From Pseudoluteimonas sp047602125 (GTDB taxonomy: Bacteria > Pseudomonadota > Gammaproteobacteria > Xanthomonadales > Xanthomonadaceae): DNA of 64,000 nt. Position numbers and translations under genes: made by a program. Below the pieces are notes generated by a model. It had not been told where the DNA came from. It did no database searches and saw only the letters and a list, made by a program, of their open reading frames with translations. This document shows positions 39,565-47,456 of the stretch, piece by piece. The stretch is taken from the NCBI GenBank assembly GCA_047602125.1, contig JASGIB010000001.1, forward strand, positions 310,001 through 374,000, given 5' to 3'. Each line of letters opens with the position of its first letter. The stretch's first letter is position 1.

Positions 39565-41091
39565 ATGGATCCGATCCTCGTCGGCAAGGCCGTCACCACC
39601 GCGGACAGCGGCCAGGTCTTCCTGTTGCCGAAATACGGCAACCGTCACGGTTTGGTCGCCGGCGCCACCGGCACCGGCAAGACGGTGACGCTGATGACGC
39701 TGGCCGAGGGCTTCTCGCGGCTCGGCGTGCCGGTGTTCATGGCCGACGTGAAGGGCGACGTGGCCGGCCTCGCGGTCGCGGGGTCGAGCAGCGACAAGCT
39801 GCAGCAGCGCGTCACCGAGATCGGCGTGCCGGATTACCGCAACGAAGCCAATCCGGTGGTGTTCTGGGACCTGTACGGCAAGCTCGGCCACCCGGTGCGC
39901 GGCACCGTGAGCGAGATCGGGCCCACACTGCTCGGCCGCATCCTCGAGCTGAACGACACCCAGGAAGGCGTGCTCGAAATCGTGTTCAAGCTGGCCGACG
40001 ACAACGGCTGGCTGCTGCTCGACCTCGCCGACCTGCGCGCGCTGCTCGCCTACGTGGCCGAGAACCGCAAGGACATCTCCGCGAAGTACGGGTTGGTCAG
40101 CACCCAATCGATCGGCGCGATCCAGCGCGCGCTGCTGCAGATCGAACAGCAGGGCGGCGATGCGTTCTTCGCCGAACCCGCGCTGGAACTGTCCGACCTG
40201 ATGCGCACCACCCAGGACGGGCGCGGCGTGATCTCGATCCTCGCCGCCGACCAGTTGATCCTGAAGCCGCGGCTGTATTCCAGCTTCCTGCTCTGGCTGC
40301 TGTCGGAACTGTTCGAAACCCTGCCCGAAGTCGGCGACCTCGACAAACCCAAGCTCGCATTCGTGTTCGACGAGGCGCACCTGCTGTTCGACGACGCGCC
40401 GCCGGCGCTGCAGCAGCGCATCGAACAGGTCGTGCGCCTGATCCGCTCCAAGGGCGTGGGCGTGTATTTCTGCTCGCAGTTCCCCGACGACGTGCCCGAC
40501 AACGTGCTCGGCCAGCTCGGCAACCGGGTGCAGCACGCGCTGCGCGCGTTCACCCCGCGCGACCAGAAGGCGGTGAAGACCGCGGCCGAAACCTTCGTGG
40601 CGAATCCCAAGCTGGATGTCGCGCAGGCCATCGGCCAGCTCGGCGTCGGCGAAGCGCTGGTGTCGATGCTGCTCGACAAGGGCGTGCCGATGCCGGTGGA
40701 GAAGACGCTGGTGGCGCCGCCGCGATGCCGCATGGGCGCGATCACCGACGCCGAACGCGCGCAGGTGCGCGCCGGAAGCCCGGTCGGCGCGAAGTACGAC
40801 AAGGCCATCGACCGCGAATCCGCGGCCGAGAAGCTGAGCGCGCGCCATGCAGATGGCGATTCCGATGCGCCGGTCGCGAAGTCCGGCAACGGCCGTGCGG
40901 CGCCAGCACCGCAGCAACAGGATGAAGGCAGCGGCATGGGCCAGGCGGTCAAGGATGCGCTGTTCGGCACCAAGCGCCGACAGGGCATGATCGAGACCAT
41001 GGCCAAGCAGACCGCGCGCACGATGGGCAGCCAGGTCGGCCGGCAGATCCTGCGCGGCGTGCTCGGCAGCATTTTCGGCGGACGGAAATAA
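39565..41091 (+). CDS. HerA/FtsK-like ATPase, DUF853 (YjgR) family
   Basis: Probable cytosolic P-loop ATPase of unknown process. The 508-residue product has Walker A GATGTGKT (33-40) and Walker B VFDEAHLLF (about 267-275). The DUF853 signature continues with VKGDVAGLA and CSQFPDDVPDNVLGQLGNRVQHALRAFTPRD. The C-terminus (about 400-508) is basic and helical, with a Gly/Arg-rich end. The ATG at 39565 follows the divergent MltD gene by about 127 bases. Confidence 0.88.
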   Translation: MDPILVGKAVTTADSGQVFLLPKYGNRHGLVAGATGTGKTVTLMTLAEGFSRLGVPVFMADVKGDVAGLAVAGSSSDKLQQRVTEIGVPDYRNEANPVVFWDLYGKLGHPVRGTVSEIGPTLLGRILELNDTQEGVLEIVFKLADDNGWLLLDLADLRALLAYVAENRKDISAKYGLVSTQSIGAIQRALLQIEQQGGDAFFAEPALELSDLMRTTQDGRGVISILAADQLILKPRLYSSFLLWLLSELFETLPEVGDLDKPKLAFVFDEAHLLFDDAPPALQQRIEQVVRLIRSKGVGVYFCSQFPDDVPDNVLGQLGNRVQHALRAFTPRDQKAVKTAAETFVANPKLDVAQAIGQLGVGEALVSMLLDKGVPMPVEKTLVAPPRCRMGAITDAERAQVRAGSPVGAKYDKAIDRESAAEKLSARHADGDSDAPVAKSGNGRAAPAPQQQDEGSGMGQAVKDALFGTKRRQGMIETMAKQTARTMGSQVGRQILRGVLGSIFGGRK

Positions 41092-41134
41092 CCCGCGAAC
41101 CCCGGCCTCGTCGGCCGCAACAGGAGCAACGACC

Positions 41135-41635
41135 ATGTCTGCGACGCGTACATCCCTCGCCATTGCGCTGCTCGCCTGCATGTCCCTCGCCGGCTGCAAG
41201 CCCGCCAGCGATGCATCCGCTCCTGCCGACACGGCATCGGCCACGGTCGCGGCACCGGCGGCCGAAACCCCGCAAGCCGCGGATACTGCCGCCGCGACGC
41301 CGACCTACGGCGTCGGCAATTTCGCCGGCGTGTTCACCGGCACCCTGCCCTGCGCGGACTGCCCGGGCATCGACACCACCCTGACCCTGAAGCCGGACGG
41401 CAGCTACGCCAGCCATGCGGTCTACCGGGAAAGAACGTCGAGCTTCGACGACAGCGGCGTGTGGTCGGTCGAGGATGCCGGCAAGCAGATCCGCCTCGCG
41501 AACCAGGGTCCGGATCCGCGGGTGCAGTTGTACGCGATCGCCTCCCGCGACGAACTGCGCATGCTCGATGCCGACGGCAAGCCGATCGACAGCGGACTCG
41601 ATTACAGCCTCAAGCGCACGCCGCAGTCGCCCTGA
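41135..41635 (+). CDS. NlpE-like copper-resistance/envelope-stress lipoprotein
   Basis: The 166-residue lipoprotein has a lipobox ending SLAGC (Cys 21) and an Ala/Thr/Pro linker. The NlpE N-terminal domain carries the CxxC pair Cys 73/Cys 76 (LPCADCPGID), the pair known from E. coli NlpE that senses disulfide state and supports adhesion signalling through Cpx. The C-terminal OB domain of E. coli NlpE is missing, which is usual for these shorter homologues. Confidence 0.85.
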   Translation: MSATRTSLAIALLACMSLAGCKPASDASAPADTASATVAAPAAETPQAADTAAATPTYGVGNFAGVFTGTLPCADCPGIDTTLTLKPDGSYASHAVYRERTSSFDDSGVWSVEDAGKQIRLANQGPDPRVQLYAIASRDELRMLDADGKPIDSGLDYSLKRTPQSP

Positions 41636-41644
41636 CGCCGCGCC

Positions 41645-42151
41645 GTGAGTCGCTGGCGCCCGCCCGCCGAAGGCAGCACCGCGCTGATCACGCGCGAAGG
41701 CCATGATCGGCTGAAGGCCGAACTCGACGAGTTGTGGCGCGCGAAGCGCCCGGAAGTGGTCAAGGCCCTCGCCGCCGCCGCGGCCGAGGGCGACCGCTCC
41801 GAGAACGCCGAATACACCTACCGCAAGAAACAGCTCGGCGAGATCGACCGGCGCGTGCGCTACCTCTCGAAGCGGCTGCAGGCGCTGCGCGTCGTCGATG
41901 CCGCGCCTTCCGACCGCGAAGCGGTGTTCTTCGGCGCCGAGGTGGAAGTGGAAAACACCGCCAGCGGTGACGTCTCGCGCTATCGCATCGTCGGCCCGGA
42001 CGAAACCGACGCGCAGCGCGGCTGGATCAGCATCGACGCCCCGCTCGCCCGCGCGATGCTGAAGAAACGCGTCGACGACGAGTTCGAGGCGCAACTGCCG
42101 GGCGGCATGGCGCGCTTCGCCATCGTCGAGGTGTCCTATCGCGGCGACTGA
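41645..42151 (+). CDS. greB: Transcript cleavage factor GreB
   Basis: Rescues backtracked RNA polymerase by stimulating cleavage of the transcript. The 168-residue product has the N-terminal coiled coil whose tip carries the acidic pair D50 and E53 (EGDRSENAEY). The C-terminal FKBP-like domain has GWISIDAPLARAMLKKRVDDE. The start is GTG at 41645, nine bases after the NlpE-like gene. Assignment to GreB over GreA rests on RPPAEGSTALITREGHDRLKAE-type start and length. Confidence 0.9.
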   Translation: MSRWRPPAEGSTALITREGHDRLKAELDELWRAKRPEVVKALAAAAAEGDRSENAEYTYRKKQLGEIDRRVRYLSKRLQALRVVDAAPSDREAVFFGAEVEVENTASGDVSRYRIVGPDETDAQRGWISIDAPLARAMLKKRVDDEFEAQLPGGMARFAIVEVSYRGD

Positions 42152-42573
42152 CTGCGCGGGGTTTCCACCTCGGGCGTGCCGCTGTCGTTTTCCTCGCCCA
42201 ACCCGCATTCGCGCGCGGCCCTGGCCAGCGCGATGTAGCGGCCGCGGAAACCGTCGAGCTCGGATTCCTCCAGTTCCTCCAGGTCCAGCAGCGCGTTGTG
42301 CGCGCCGCGGGTCGCGCGGATCAGTTCGTCCAGCTTGAGCTGGATCGCCTCGGTGTCGCGGTTCTGCGAGTTCTGGATCAGGAACACCATCAGGAAGGTG
42401 ACGATGGTGGTGCCGGTGTTGATCACCAGTTGCCAGGTATCTCCGAACTTGAAGATCGGGCCGGATGCGGCCCAGACCAGCACCACCGCGATCGCCAGGC
42501 CGAAGCACAGCGGCCGCCCGGTGAAGCGCGCGGCCCACTTGGCCATGCGGTTGAAGAGGCTGGAAGCGGACAT
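42136..42573 (-). CDS. Low-affinity iron permease-family small membrane protein
   Basis: A 145-residue inner-membrane protein with two helices (about 18-37 and 50-70), then a cytoplasmic helical tail with GTTIVTFLMVFLIQNSQNRD and EAIQLKLDELIRAT. These match the bacterial proteins grouped with the fungal low-affinity iron permease domain; transport of iron is not proven for them. AGGAG lies six bases before the ATG at 42573. Its 3' end overlaps the convergent greB by 16 bases. Confidence 0.8.
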   Translation of the reverse strand: MSASSLFNRMAKWAARFTGRPLCFGLAIAVVLVWAASGPIFKFGDTWQLVINTGTTIVTFLMVFLIQNSQNRDTEAIQLKLDELIRATRGAHNALLDLEELEESELDGFRGRYIALARAARECGLGEENDSGTPEVETPRSQSPR

Positions 42574-42634
42574 CGCGCACTCCTGTCGGGAAGTGCGCGG
42601 AGTATGCCCAGCGGCCGTCAAGCCGGCGCGAGGC

Positions 42635-43303
42635 TCAGTCGCGGTCTTCGCCGGCGGGCACGACTTCGGCGTCGATCAGGTCGTCCGGGTCCGGCGTGTC
42701 TTCCATGTAGACCGGGTTCGACTTGCGGATCGTGCGTTCCGGCCTGGTGTAGCGGTAGGCGGCATTGTCGCGGCCCGCCGGGCGCTGGTTGAGGATGCTG
42801 CGGGCAAGCACGAAATCGCCGGTGAGCAGGTTCCAGCTGATCTTCAGCGAATCGTGGCTGAAGGTGCGGCTGTAGCGCTCGGTGTCGATGCCGATCAGGC
42901 GCATGCGCCCGGCCGCGGGATCGAACCGGTAGCGATACGTCGTCGTGGTCGCGGTGGTGCCGCCGGTGAGGTCCTCGACCAGCAGCACGTGCTTGCCCAG
43001 CGACAGCGAGGCCGGGCCCAGCGCGTACGTCGCGAGCGCCTTGTTGGTCGACGCCGGTTCGAAACCGCCTCCATTGCGGCCCCTTTCCACCACCAGCCAG
43101 CGCTGGTCCTGGTTGCCGCCGACGAAGGCCACGTCGATGTTGCCGTCGCCGTCGATGTCGGCGTCGAAGCGGGCCTCGATGCTGGAGTCGGCCGGCAACG
43201 CCTCCAGCAAGGCGGCATCGTCGGGAACCGCGGCGATTGCCGGCGTCGACAACGCCATCGTCGCGGCAAACAGTGCGTTACGCGTTGTATTCGACTTCGC
43301 CAT
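42635..43303 (-). CDS. Secreted protein with an FG-GAP/VCBS-like calcium motif
   Basis: Function unknown. The 222-residue product has a signal peptide (about 1-25, ending STPAIAA). The sequence DADIDGDGNIDVAFVGGN follows near residues 47-64, which looks like an FG-GAP/VCBS calcium-binding loop. The rest is beta-rich. The ATG at 43303 overlaps the end of rimO by 26 bases; an internal ATG 15 codons later would cut the signal peptide short. Confidence 0.75.
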   Translation of the reverse strand: MAKSNTTRNALFAATMALSTPAIAAVPDDAALLEALPADSSIEARFDADIDGDGNIDVAFVGGNQDQRWLVVERGRNGGGFEPASTNKALATYALGPASLSLGKHVLLVEDLTGGTTATTTTYRYRFDPAAGRMRLIGIDTERYSRTFSHDSLKISWNLLTGDFVLARSILNQRPAGRDNAAYRYTRPERTIRKSNPVYMEDTPDPDDLIDAEVVPAGEDRD

Positions 43304-44609
43304 ACAGGTCGTGCTCGTCGTTGCCCATGATCCGCACGGACGCGAAATCGCCCGGCTTCAGCCCGGCCTCGCGCCCGTCCTGCACCTGCACCAGGCCGTC
43401 GATTTCCGGCGCATCGGCCCGTGACCGCGCGATGGCGAGTTCGCCGTCGATGGCATCGACGATCACCTGCTGCACGCTGCCGACCTTGGCCGCGAGTCGC
43501 GCTTCGCTGATCGCTGCCTGCCGCTCCATGAAGCGCGCGAGGCGCTCCTGCTTCACGTCTTCCGGCACCGGGTCCGGCAGTTCGTTCGCCTTCGCGCCTT
43601 CCACCGGCGAATAGGCGAAGGCGCCGACGCGGTCGAGCTGTGCCTCGTCGAGGAAATCCAGCAATTCCTCGAACTCCTGTTCGGTTTCGCCGGGGAAACC
43701 GACGATGAAGGTCGAACGGATCGTCAGTTCCGGGCAGATCGAACGCCAGCGCTGGATGCGTTCCAGGGTCTTGTCGACAGCGCCGGGGCGCTTCATCAGC
43801 TTCAGCACGCGCGGGCTAGCGTGCTGGAACGGGATGTCGAGGTACGGCAGCAGCTTGCCGTCGGCCATCAGCGGGATGATGTCGTCGACGTGCGGGTAGG
43901 GATAGACGTAATGCAGCCGCGTCCACGCGCCGAGTTCGGACAGGCCTTCGCACAGCGCCTTCATCCGCGTCTGGTAGGGCTTTTCGCGCCAGCTGCGTTC
44001 GGCGTATTTCACGTCGACGCCATAAGCCGATGTGTCCTGCGAGACGACGAGCAACTCCTTCACCCCGCCGCGCACCAGCTTTTCGGCTTCGCGCAGCACC
44101 TCGTCCACCGGGCGCGAGACGAGGTCGCCGCGCATCGACGGGATGATGCAGAAGCTGCAACGGTGGTTGCAGCCTTCGGAAATCTTCAGGTAGGCGTAAT
44201 GCCTGGGCGTGAGCTTCAGCCCATAGTCCGGCACGATGTCGACGAAGGGATCATGGGTCGGCGGCAGCGCGACGTGCACCGCTTCCATCACGCTGGCGTA
44301 ATCCTGCGGGCCGCTGATCGAGAGCACGTCCGGATAGGCTTCGCGGATGACTTCGCTGCGCTTGCCGAGGCAACCGGTGACGATGACCTTGCCGTTCTCG
44401 GCCATGGCCTCGCCGATCGCATCCAGCGATTCGGCCACGGCGCTGTCGATGAAGCCGCAGGTGTTGACGACGACCACATCCGCATCGTCGTAACTCTGGA
44501 CGAGGTCGTAGCCCTCGACCCGCAGCTGGGTCAGGATGCGCTCGGAATCGACCAGCGCCTTGGGGCAGCCGAGGCTGACGAATCCGACTTTCGGGCTGGC
44601 GGAAGGCAT
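43278..44609 (-). CDS. rimO: Ribosomal protein S12 methylthiotransferase RimO
   Basis: Radical-SAM enzyme that adds a methylthio group to the Asp of S12. The 443-residue product has the N-terminal cluster ligands C15, C51 and C80. The radical-SAM triad is C147, C151 and C154 (EGCNHRCSFC), and a TRAM domain is at the C-terminus. The ATG at 44609 gives MPSASPKVGFVSLGCPKALVDSE. The GCPKALVDSE start separates it from MiaB. Confidence 0.95.
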   Translation of the reverse strand: MPSASPKVGFVSLGCPKALVDSERILTQLRVEGYDLVQSYDDADVVVVNTCGFIDSAVAESLDAIGEAMAENGKVIVTGCLGKRSEVIREAYPDVLSISGPQDYASVMEAVHVALPPTHDPFVDIVPDYGLKLTPRHYAYLKISEGCNHRCSFCIIPSMRGDLVSRPVDEVLREAEKLVRGGVKELLVVSQDTSAYGVDVKYAERSWREKPYQTRMKALCEGLSELGAWTRLHYVYPYPHVDDIIPLMADGKLLPYLDIPFQHASPRVLKLMKRPGAVDKTLERIQRWRSICPELTIRSTFIVGFPGETEQEFEELLDFLDEAQLDRVGAFAYSPVEGAKANELPDPVPEDVKQERLARFMERQAAISEARLAAKVGSVQQVIVDAIDGELAIARSRADAPEIDGLVQVQDGREAGLKPGDFASVRIMGNDEHDLYGEVEYNA

Positions 44610-44646
44610 GGCGGCGGCTGGTTTAGCGGCTTCTTTCGGGTCGCGG

Positions 44647-44654
44647 ATTATAGT
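44647..44654. promoter_or_regulatory. Overlapping -10 elements for rimO and the hydrolase
   Basis: A perfect TATAAT on the minus strand (44652-44647), 38 bases before the rimO ATG, overlaps TATAGT on the plus strand (44649-44654), 40 bases before the hydrolase ATG. Neither direction has a strong -35. The two promoters could compete for polymerase. Confidence 0.4.
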
Positions 44655-44693
44655 CCGGGCCTGGAATCGAACCGTCACGCGAGGAGGCAACGC

Positions 44694-45359
44694 ATGGGCC
44701 GCGACATCGCCATCGACACGCCGTCCGGCAGCATCGATGCCTGGCGCGCCGATCCCGAGGCCGCGCCGCACGGCGCGCTGGTGGTGGTGCAGGAAATCTT
44801 CGGCGTGAACGCGCACATGCGCAGCGTCGTCGATGGCTACGCGGCGGTCGGCTACGTCGCGGTCGCGCCGGCGTTCTTCGATCCGGTCGAACGCGGGGTC
44901 GAGCTCGGCTACGACGCGGATGGCGTCTCCCGCGGCCGCGACCTCGTGGATGCGCTCGGCCTCGACGCGGCGGTCGGCATCGTCGATGCGACCGCGCGCA
45001 CGCTGCAGAAGGAAGGCCTCAAGGTCGGCGTGGTCGGCTTCTGCTGGGGCGGCACGGTCGCGTTCCTGTCCGCGACCCGGCTCGGGCTGCCGGCCGTGGC
45101 GTACTACGGTGCGCGCGACGTGCCCTTCCTCGACGAACCACTGCGCGCGCCGGCGATGTTCCATTTCGGCGAACGCGACAAGTCGATTCCGCCACGGGAC
45201 GTGGAACTGCATCGCGAGAAGCTGCCGCAGGCCGAGGTGTTCACCTACCCGGCCGGCCACGGCTTCAACCGCGACGTTGATGCCAACGTGTACGACGCCG
45301 ACAGCGCGCGCCTCGCGCGCAAGCGCACGCTGGATTTCTTCGCCGGGGCGCTCGCATGA
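44694..45359 (+). CDS. Dienelactone hydrolase-family protein
   Basis: Alpha/beta hydrolase of 221 residues. The triad is C117 (GFCWGG), D162 (ERDKSIPP) and H189 (AGHGFN), with the typical glutamate in QEIFG. True dienelactone hydrolase cleaves chlorocatechol intermediates, but many members act on other esters and no catechol genes are nearby. GAGGAGG lies five bases before the ATG at 44694. It overlaps the HIT gene by ATGA. Confidence 0.9.
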   Translation: MGRDIAIDTPSGSIDAWRADPEAAPHGALVVVQEIFGVNAHMRSVVDGYAAVGYVAVAPAFFDPVERGVELGYDADGVSRGRDLVDALGLDAAVGIVDATARTLQKEGLKVGVVGFCWGGTVAFLSATRLGLPAVAYYGARDVPFLDEPLRAPAMFHFGERDKSIPPRDVELHREKLPQAEVFTYPAGHGFNRDVDANVYDADSARLARKRTLDFFAGALA

Positions 45360-45778
45360 AATCGCCGCCGGGACGCTACGAACTGCACCCGCAACTGGCC
45401 GCGGACACGCATCCGCTGGCGACGCTGCCCTTGTGCGAACTGCGGCTGATGGACGATGCGAACTATCCCTGGCTGGTGCTGGTGCCGCGCGTGCCCGCCG
45501 CGCGCGACCTCATCGACCTCGAGCCCGCGCAACGCCACGTCCTCACCGACGAAATCGACCTCGCCGGGCGCCTGCTGCGCGATGCGTTCCATCCGCACAA
45601 GCTCAACGTCGCCGCGCTCGGCAACATGGTCCCGCAACTGCACGTGCACGTGATCGCGCGCGAGGAAAACGACCCGGCCTGGCCTGCACCGGTGTGGGGT
45701 CGCGTGGCCGCGCGCCCGTATCCGCCGGAGCTGCTGGTGGAACGCGTGCGCCTGCTGCGCGACCTGCTGCCCGGGTGA
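45356..45778 (+). CDS. HIT-family nucleotide-binding protein
   Basis: A 140-residue member of the histidine-triad superfamily. The triad region is QLHVHV (H96, H98), a form with only part of the classical HxHxHxx. Other conserved parts are WLVLVPRVPAARDLIDL and KLNVAALGNMV. These proteins hydrolyse dinucleotides or nucleoside phosphoramidates. Its start overlaps the hydrolase stop, and pxpB begins two bases after it. Confidence 0.87.
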   Translation: MKSPPGRYELHPQLAADTHPLATLPLCELRLMDDANYPWLVLVPRVPAARDLIDLEPAQRHVLTDEIDLAGRLLRDAFHPHKLNVAALGNMVPQLHVHVIAREENDPAWPAPVWGRVAARPYPPELLVERVRLLRDLLPG

Positions 45779-45780
45779 AC

Positions 45781-46455
45781 ATGCGCTGGCGCGTGACGCG
45801 ACTGGGCGAAGACGCGTTGCTGCTTCGCCTCGGCGACGGCATCGACGCCGATGCCAATGCCCGCGTGCACGCCCTGGCTGCGCGCATCGAGGCGATGCGG
45901 CCGCCGTGGCTGCGCGACCTCGTGCCGGCCTACGCCAGCCTCGCGCTGTTCGTCGATGCCGATGCGTTCGCCGATGCCGACGATCCGCTGGCGCATGCGG
46001 AATCGTGGCTGGCCGCCTTGCCGCCGGATGGCGCGGATTCGGCAGCGCCACGAGGCGCATTGCACGACATCGGCGTGCGCTACGGCGGCGAACACGGCCC
46101 CGATCTCGATGCCTTGTCCGAACACGCGGGACTGTCGCCGGGACAGGTGATCGAAATGCACGCCGCGGCGGAATATCGCGTGGCCATGCTCGGCTTCGCG
46201 CCGGGATTCCCCTACCTGCTCGGCCTCGATCCGAAACTGGCGATGCCGCGGCTCGCCACGCCGAGGCAACGCGTGGAAGCCGGCAGCGTCGGCATTGGCG
46301 GCGAACAGACCGGCGTCTATCCGCGCCCCGGCCCCGGCGGCTGGCGCATCATCGGCCGCACCGACGCGGTGCTGTTCGATGCGATGCGTTCGCCGCCAGC
46401 GCTGCTCGCGCCCGGCGACCGCGTGCGTTTCGTCCCGAGCGGAAAACTGCCATGA
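45781..46455 (+). CDS. pxpB: 5-oxoprolinase subunit PxpB
   Basis: With PxpA and PxpC it opens 5-oxoproline (pyroglutamate) to glutamate at the cost of ATP. The 224-residue product has the KipI-family signature GFAPGFPYLLGLDPKLAMPR and the next RLATPRQRVEAGSVGIGGEQ and YPRPGPGGWRIIGRT segments. The ATG at 45781 is used; GTG at 45775 is also in frame. It overlaps pxpC by ATGA. Confidence 0.93.
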   Translation: MRWRVTRLGEDALLLRLGDGIDADANARVHALAARIEAMRPPWLRDLVPAYASLALFVDADAFADADDPLAHAESWLAALPPDGADSAAPRGALHDIGVRYGGEHGPDLDALSEHAGLSPGQVIEMHAAAEYRVAMLGFAPGFPYLLGLDPKLAMPRLATPRQRVEAGSVGIGGEQTGVYPRPGPGGWRIIGRTDAVLFDAMRSPPALLAPGDRVRFVPSGKLP

Positions 46456-47426
46456 GCATCGAGGTGCTCGCGCCGGGCCTGCAGAGCACGGTGCAGGCGT
46501 TCGGTCGCGAAGGTTTCCGCCACCTCGGCGTCGGCCTCGGCGGCGCACTGGATCCCGGCGCGCACGCCATCGCGAATCTCCTCGCCGGCAACGCACCTTC
46601 GACGGCGACGCTGGAAATCGCCCTCGCCGGCCCGACCCTGCGCTTCGAACGGGCGACGCGCATCGCGCTCTGCGGTGCGGCATTCGAGGCCGAGATCGAC
46701 GACGAAGCGATCCCCGGCTGGCATCGGGTCGATGTGCCGGCCGGCAGCGTGCTGCGCATCGGCGCCTGTCGCCGCGGCGTGCGCGCATGGCTGGCGGTTT
46801 CGGGCGGCATTCGCGTTCCCGATGCCCTCGACAACGCGAGCACCGATTTGCGCGGTGGTTTCGGCGGAATCGAAGGACGCGCGCTGCGCGCAGGCGACCG
46901 GCTGCGCATCGAAGCGTTCGCCGACGCGATCGAACGCGTGCGCGTCGCGCCGTGGTGGATCGATCCGCACGCGCTGGACACGGATCCTTCCGCACCGATC
47001 CGCGTGCTGCCCGGCAGCGACGCGACCGATCCGATCGACGGCCTGTTCGCACGCGCATGGACGGTCGCGCCGGCCAGCGATCGCCAGGGCCTGCGCCTGG
47101 CCGGCAAGCCGCTCGCCTTGCGCGACGCCCGCGAATACGTGTCCGAACCCATCGTTCCCGGCACCGTGCAGTTGCCGCCGGGCGGAGAACCCATCGTGCT
47201 GCTCGCCGACGCGCAGACCCACGGCGGCTATCCGCGCATCGGCCACGTGATCCGCGCCGACCGCGGCCGCCTCGCCCAGTTGCGCGGCGGCGACGACATC
47301 CGCTTCGCGCCATGCACGCCCCCCGAGGCGCGGGCGGCGCTGCGCGAACGCGCGCATGTCTTCGCCCGCATCGCGATGGCCATCGCGGGACGAACCGGCG
47401 TTGCACCCCCGCCTGCAAGCGCCTAG
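46452..47426 (+). CDS. pxpC: 5-oxoprolinase subunit PxpC
   Basis: KipA/biotin-dependent-carboxyltransferase-like partner of PxpB. The 324-residue product shows the family features LQSTVQAFGREGFRHLGVGLGGALD, GWRHVD-like turn HRVDVPAGS, LAVSGGI and QTHGGYPRIGHVI. Its length is normal. The downstream DUF885 gene begins 30 bases later, so the same transcript is likely. Confidence 0.93.
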   Translation: MSIEVLAPGLQSTVQAFGREGFRHLGVGLGGALDPGAHAIANLLAGNAPSTATLEIALAGPTLRFERATRIALCGAAFEAEIDDEAIPGWHRVDVPAGSVLRIGACRRGVRAWLAVSGGIRVPDALDNASTDLRGGFGGIEGRALRAGDRLRIEAFADAIERVRVAPWWIDPHALDTDPSAPIRVLPGSDATDPIDGLFARAWTVAPASDRQGLRLAGKPLALRDAREYVSEPIVPGTVQLPPGGEPIVLLADAQTHGGYPRIGHVIRADRGRLAQLRGGDDIRFAPCTPPEARAALRERAHVFARIAMAIAGRTGVAPPPASA

Positions 47427-47456
47427 TCTCGCCGCTTCCCTACCGGAGCCGTCGCC

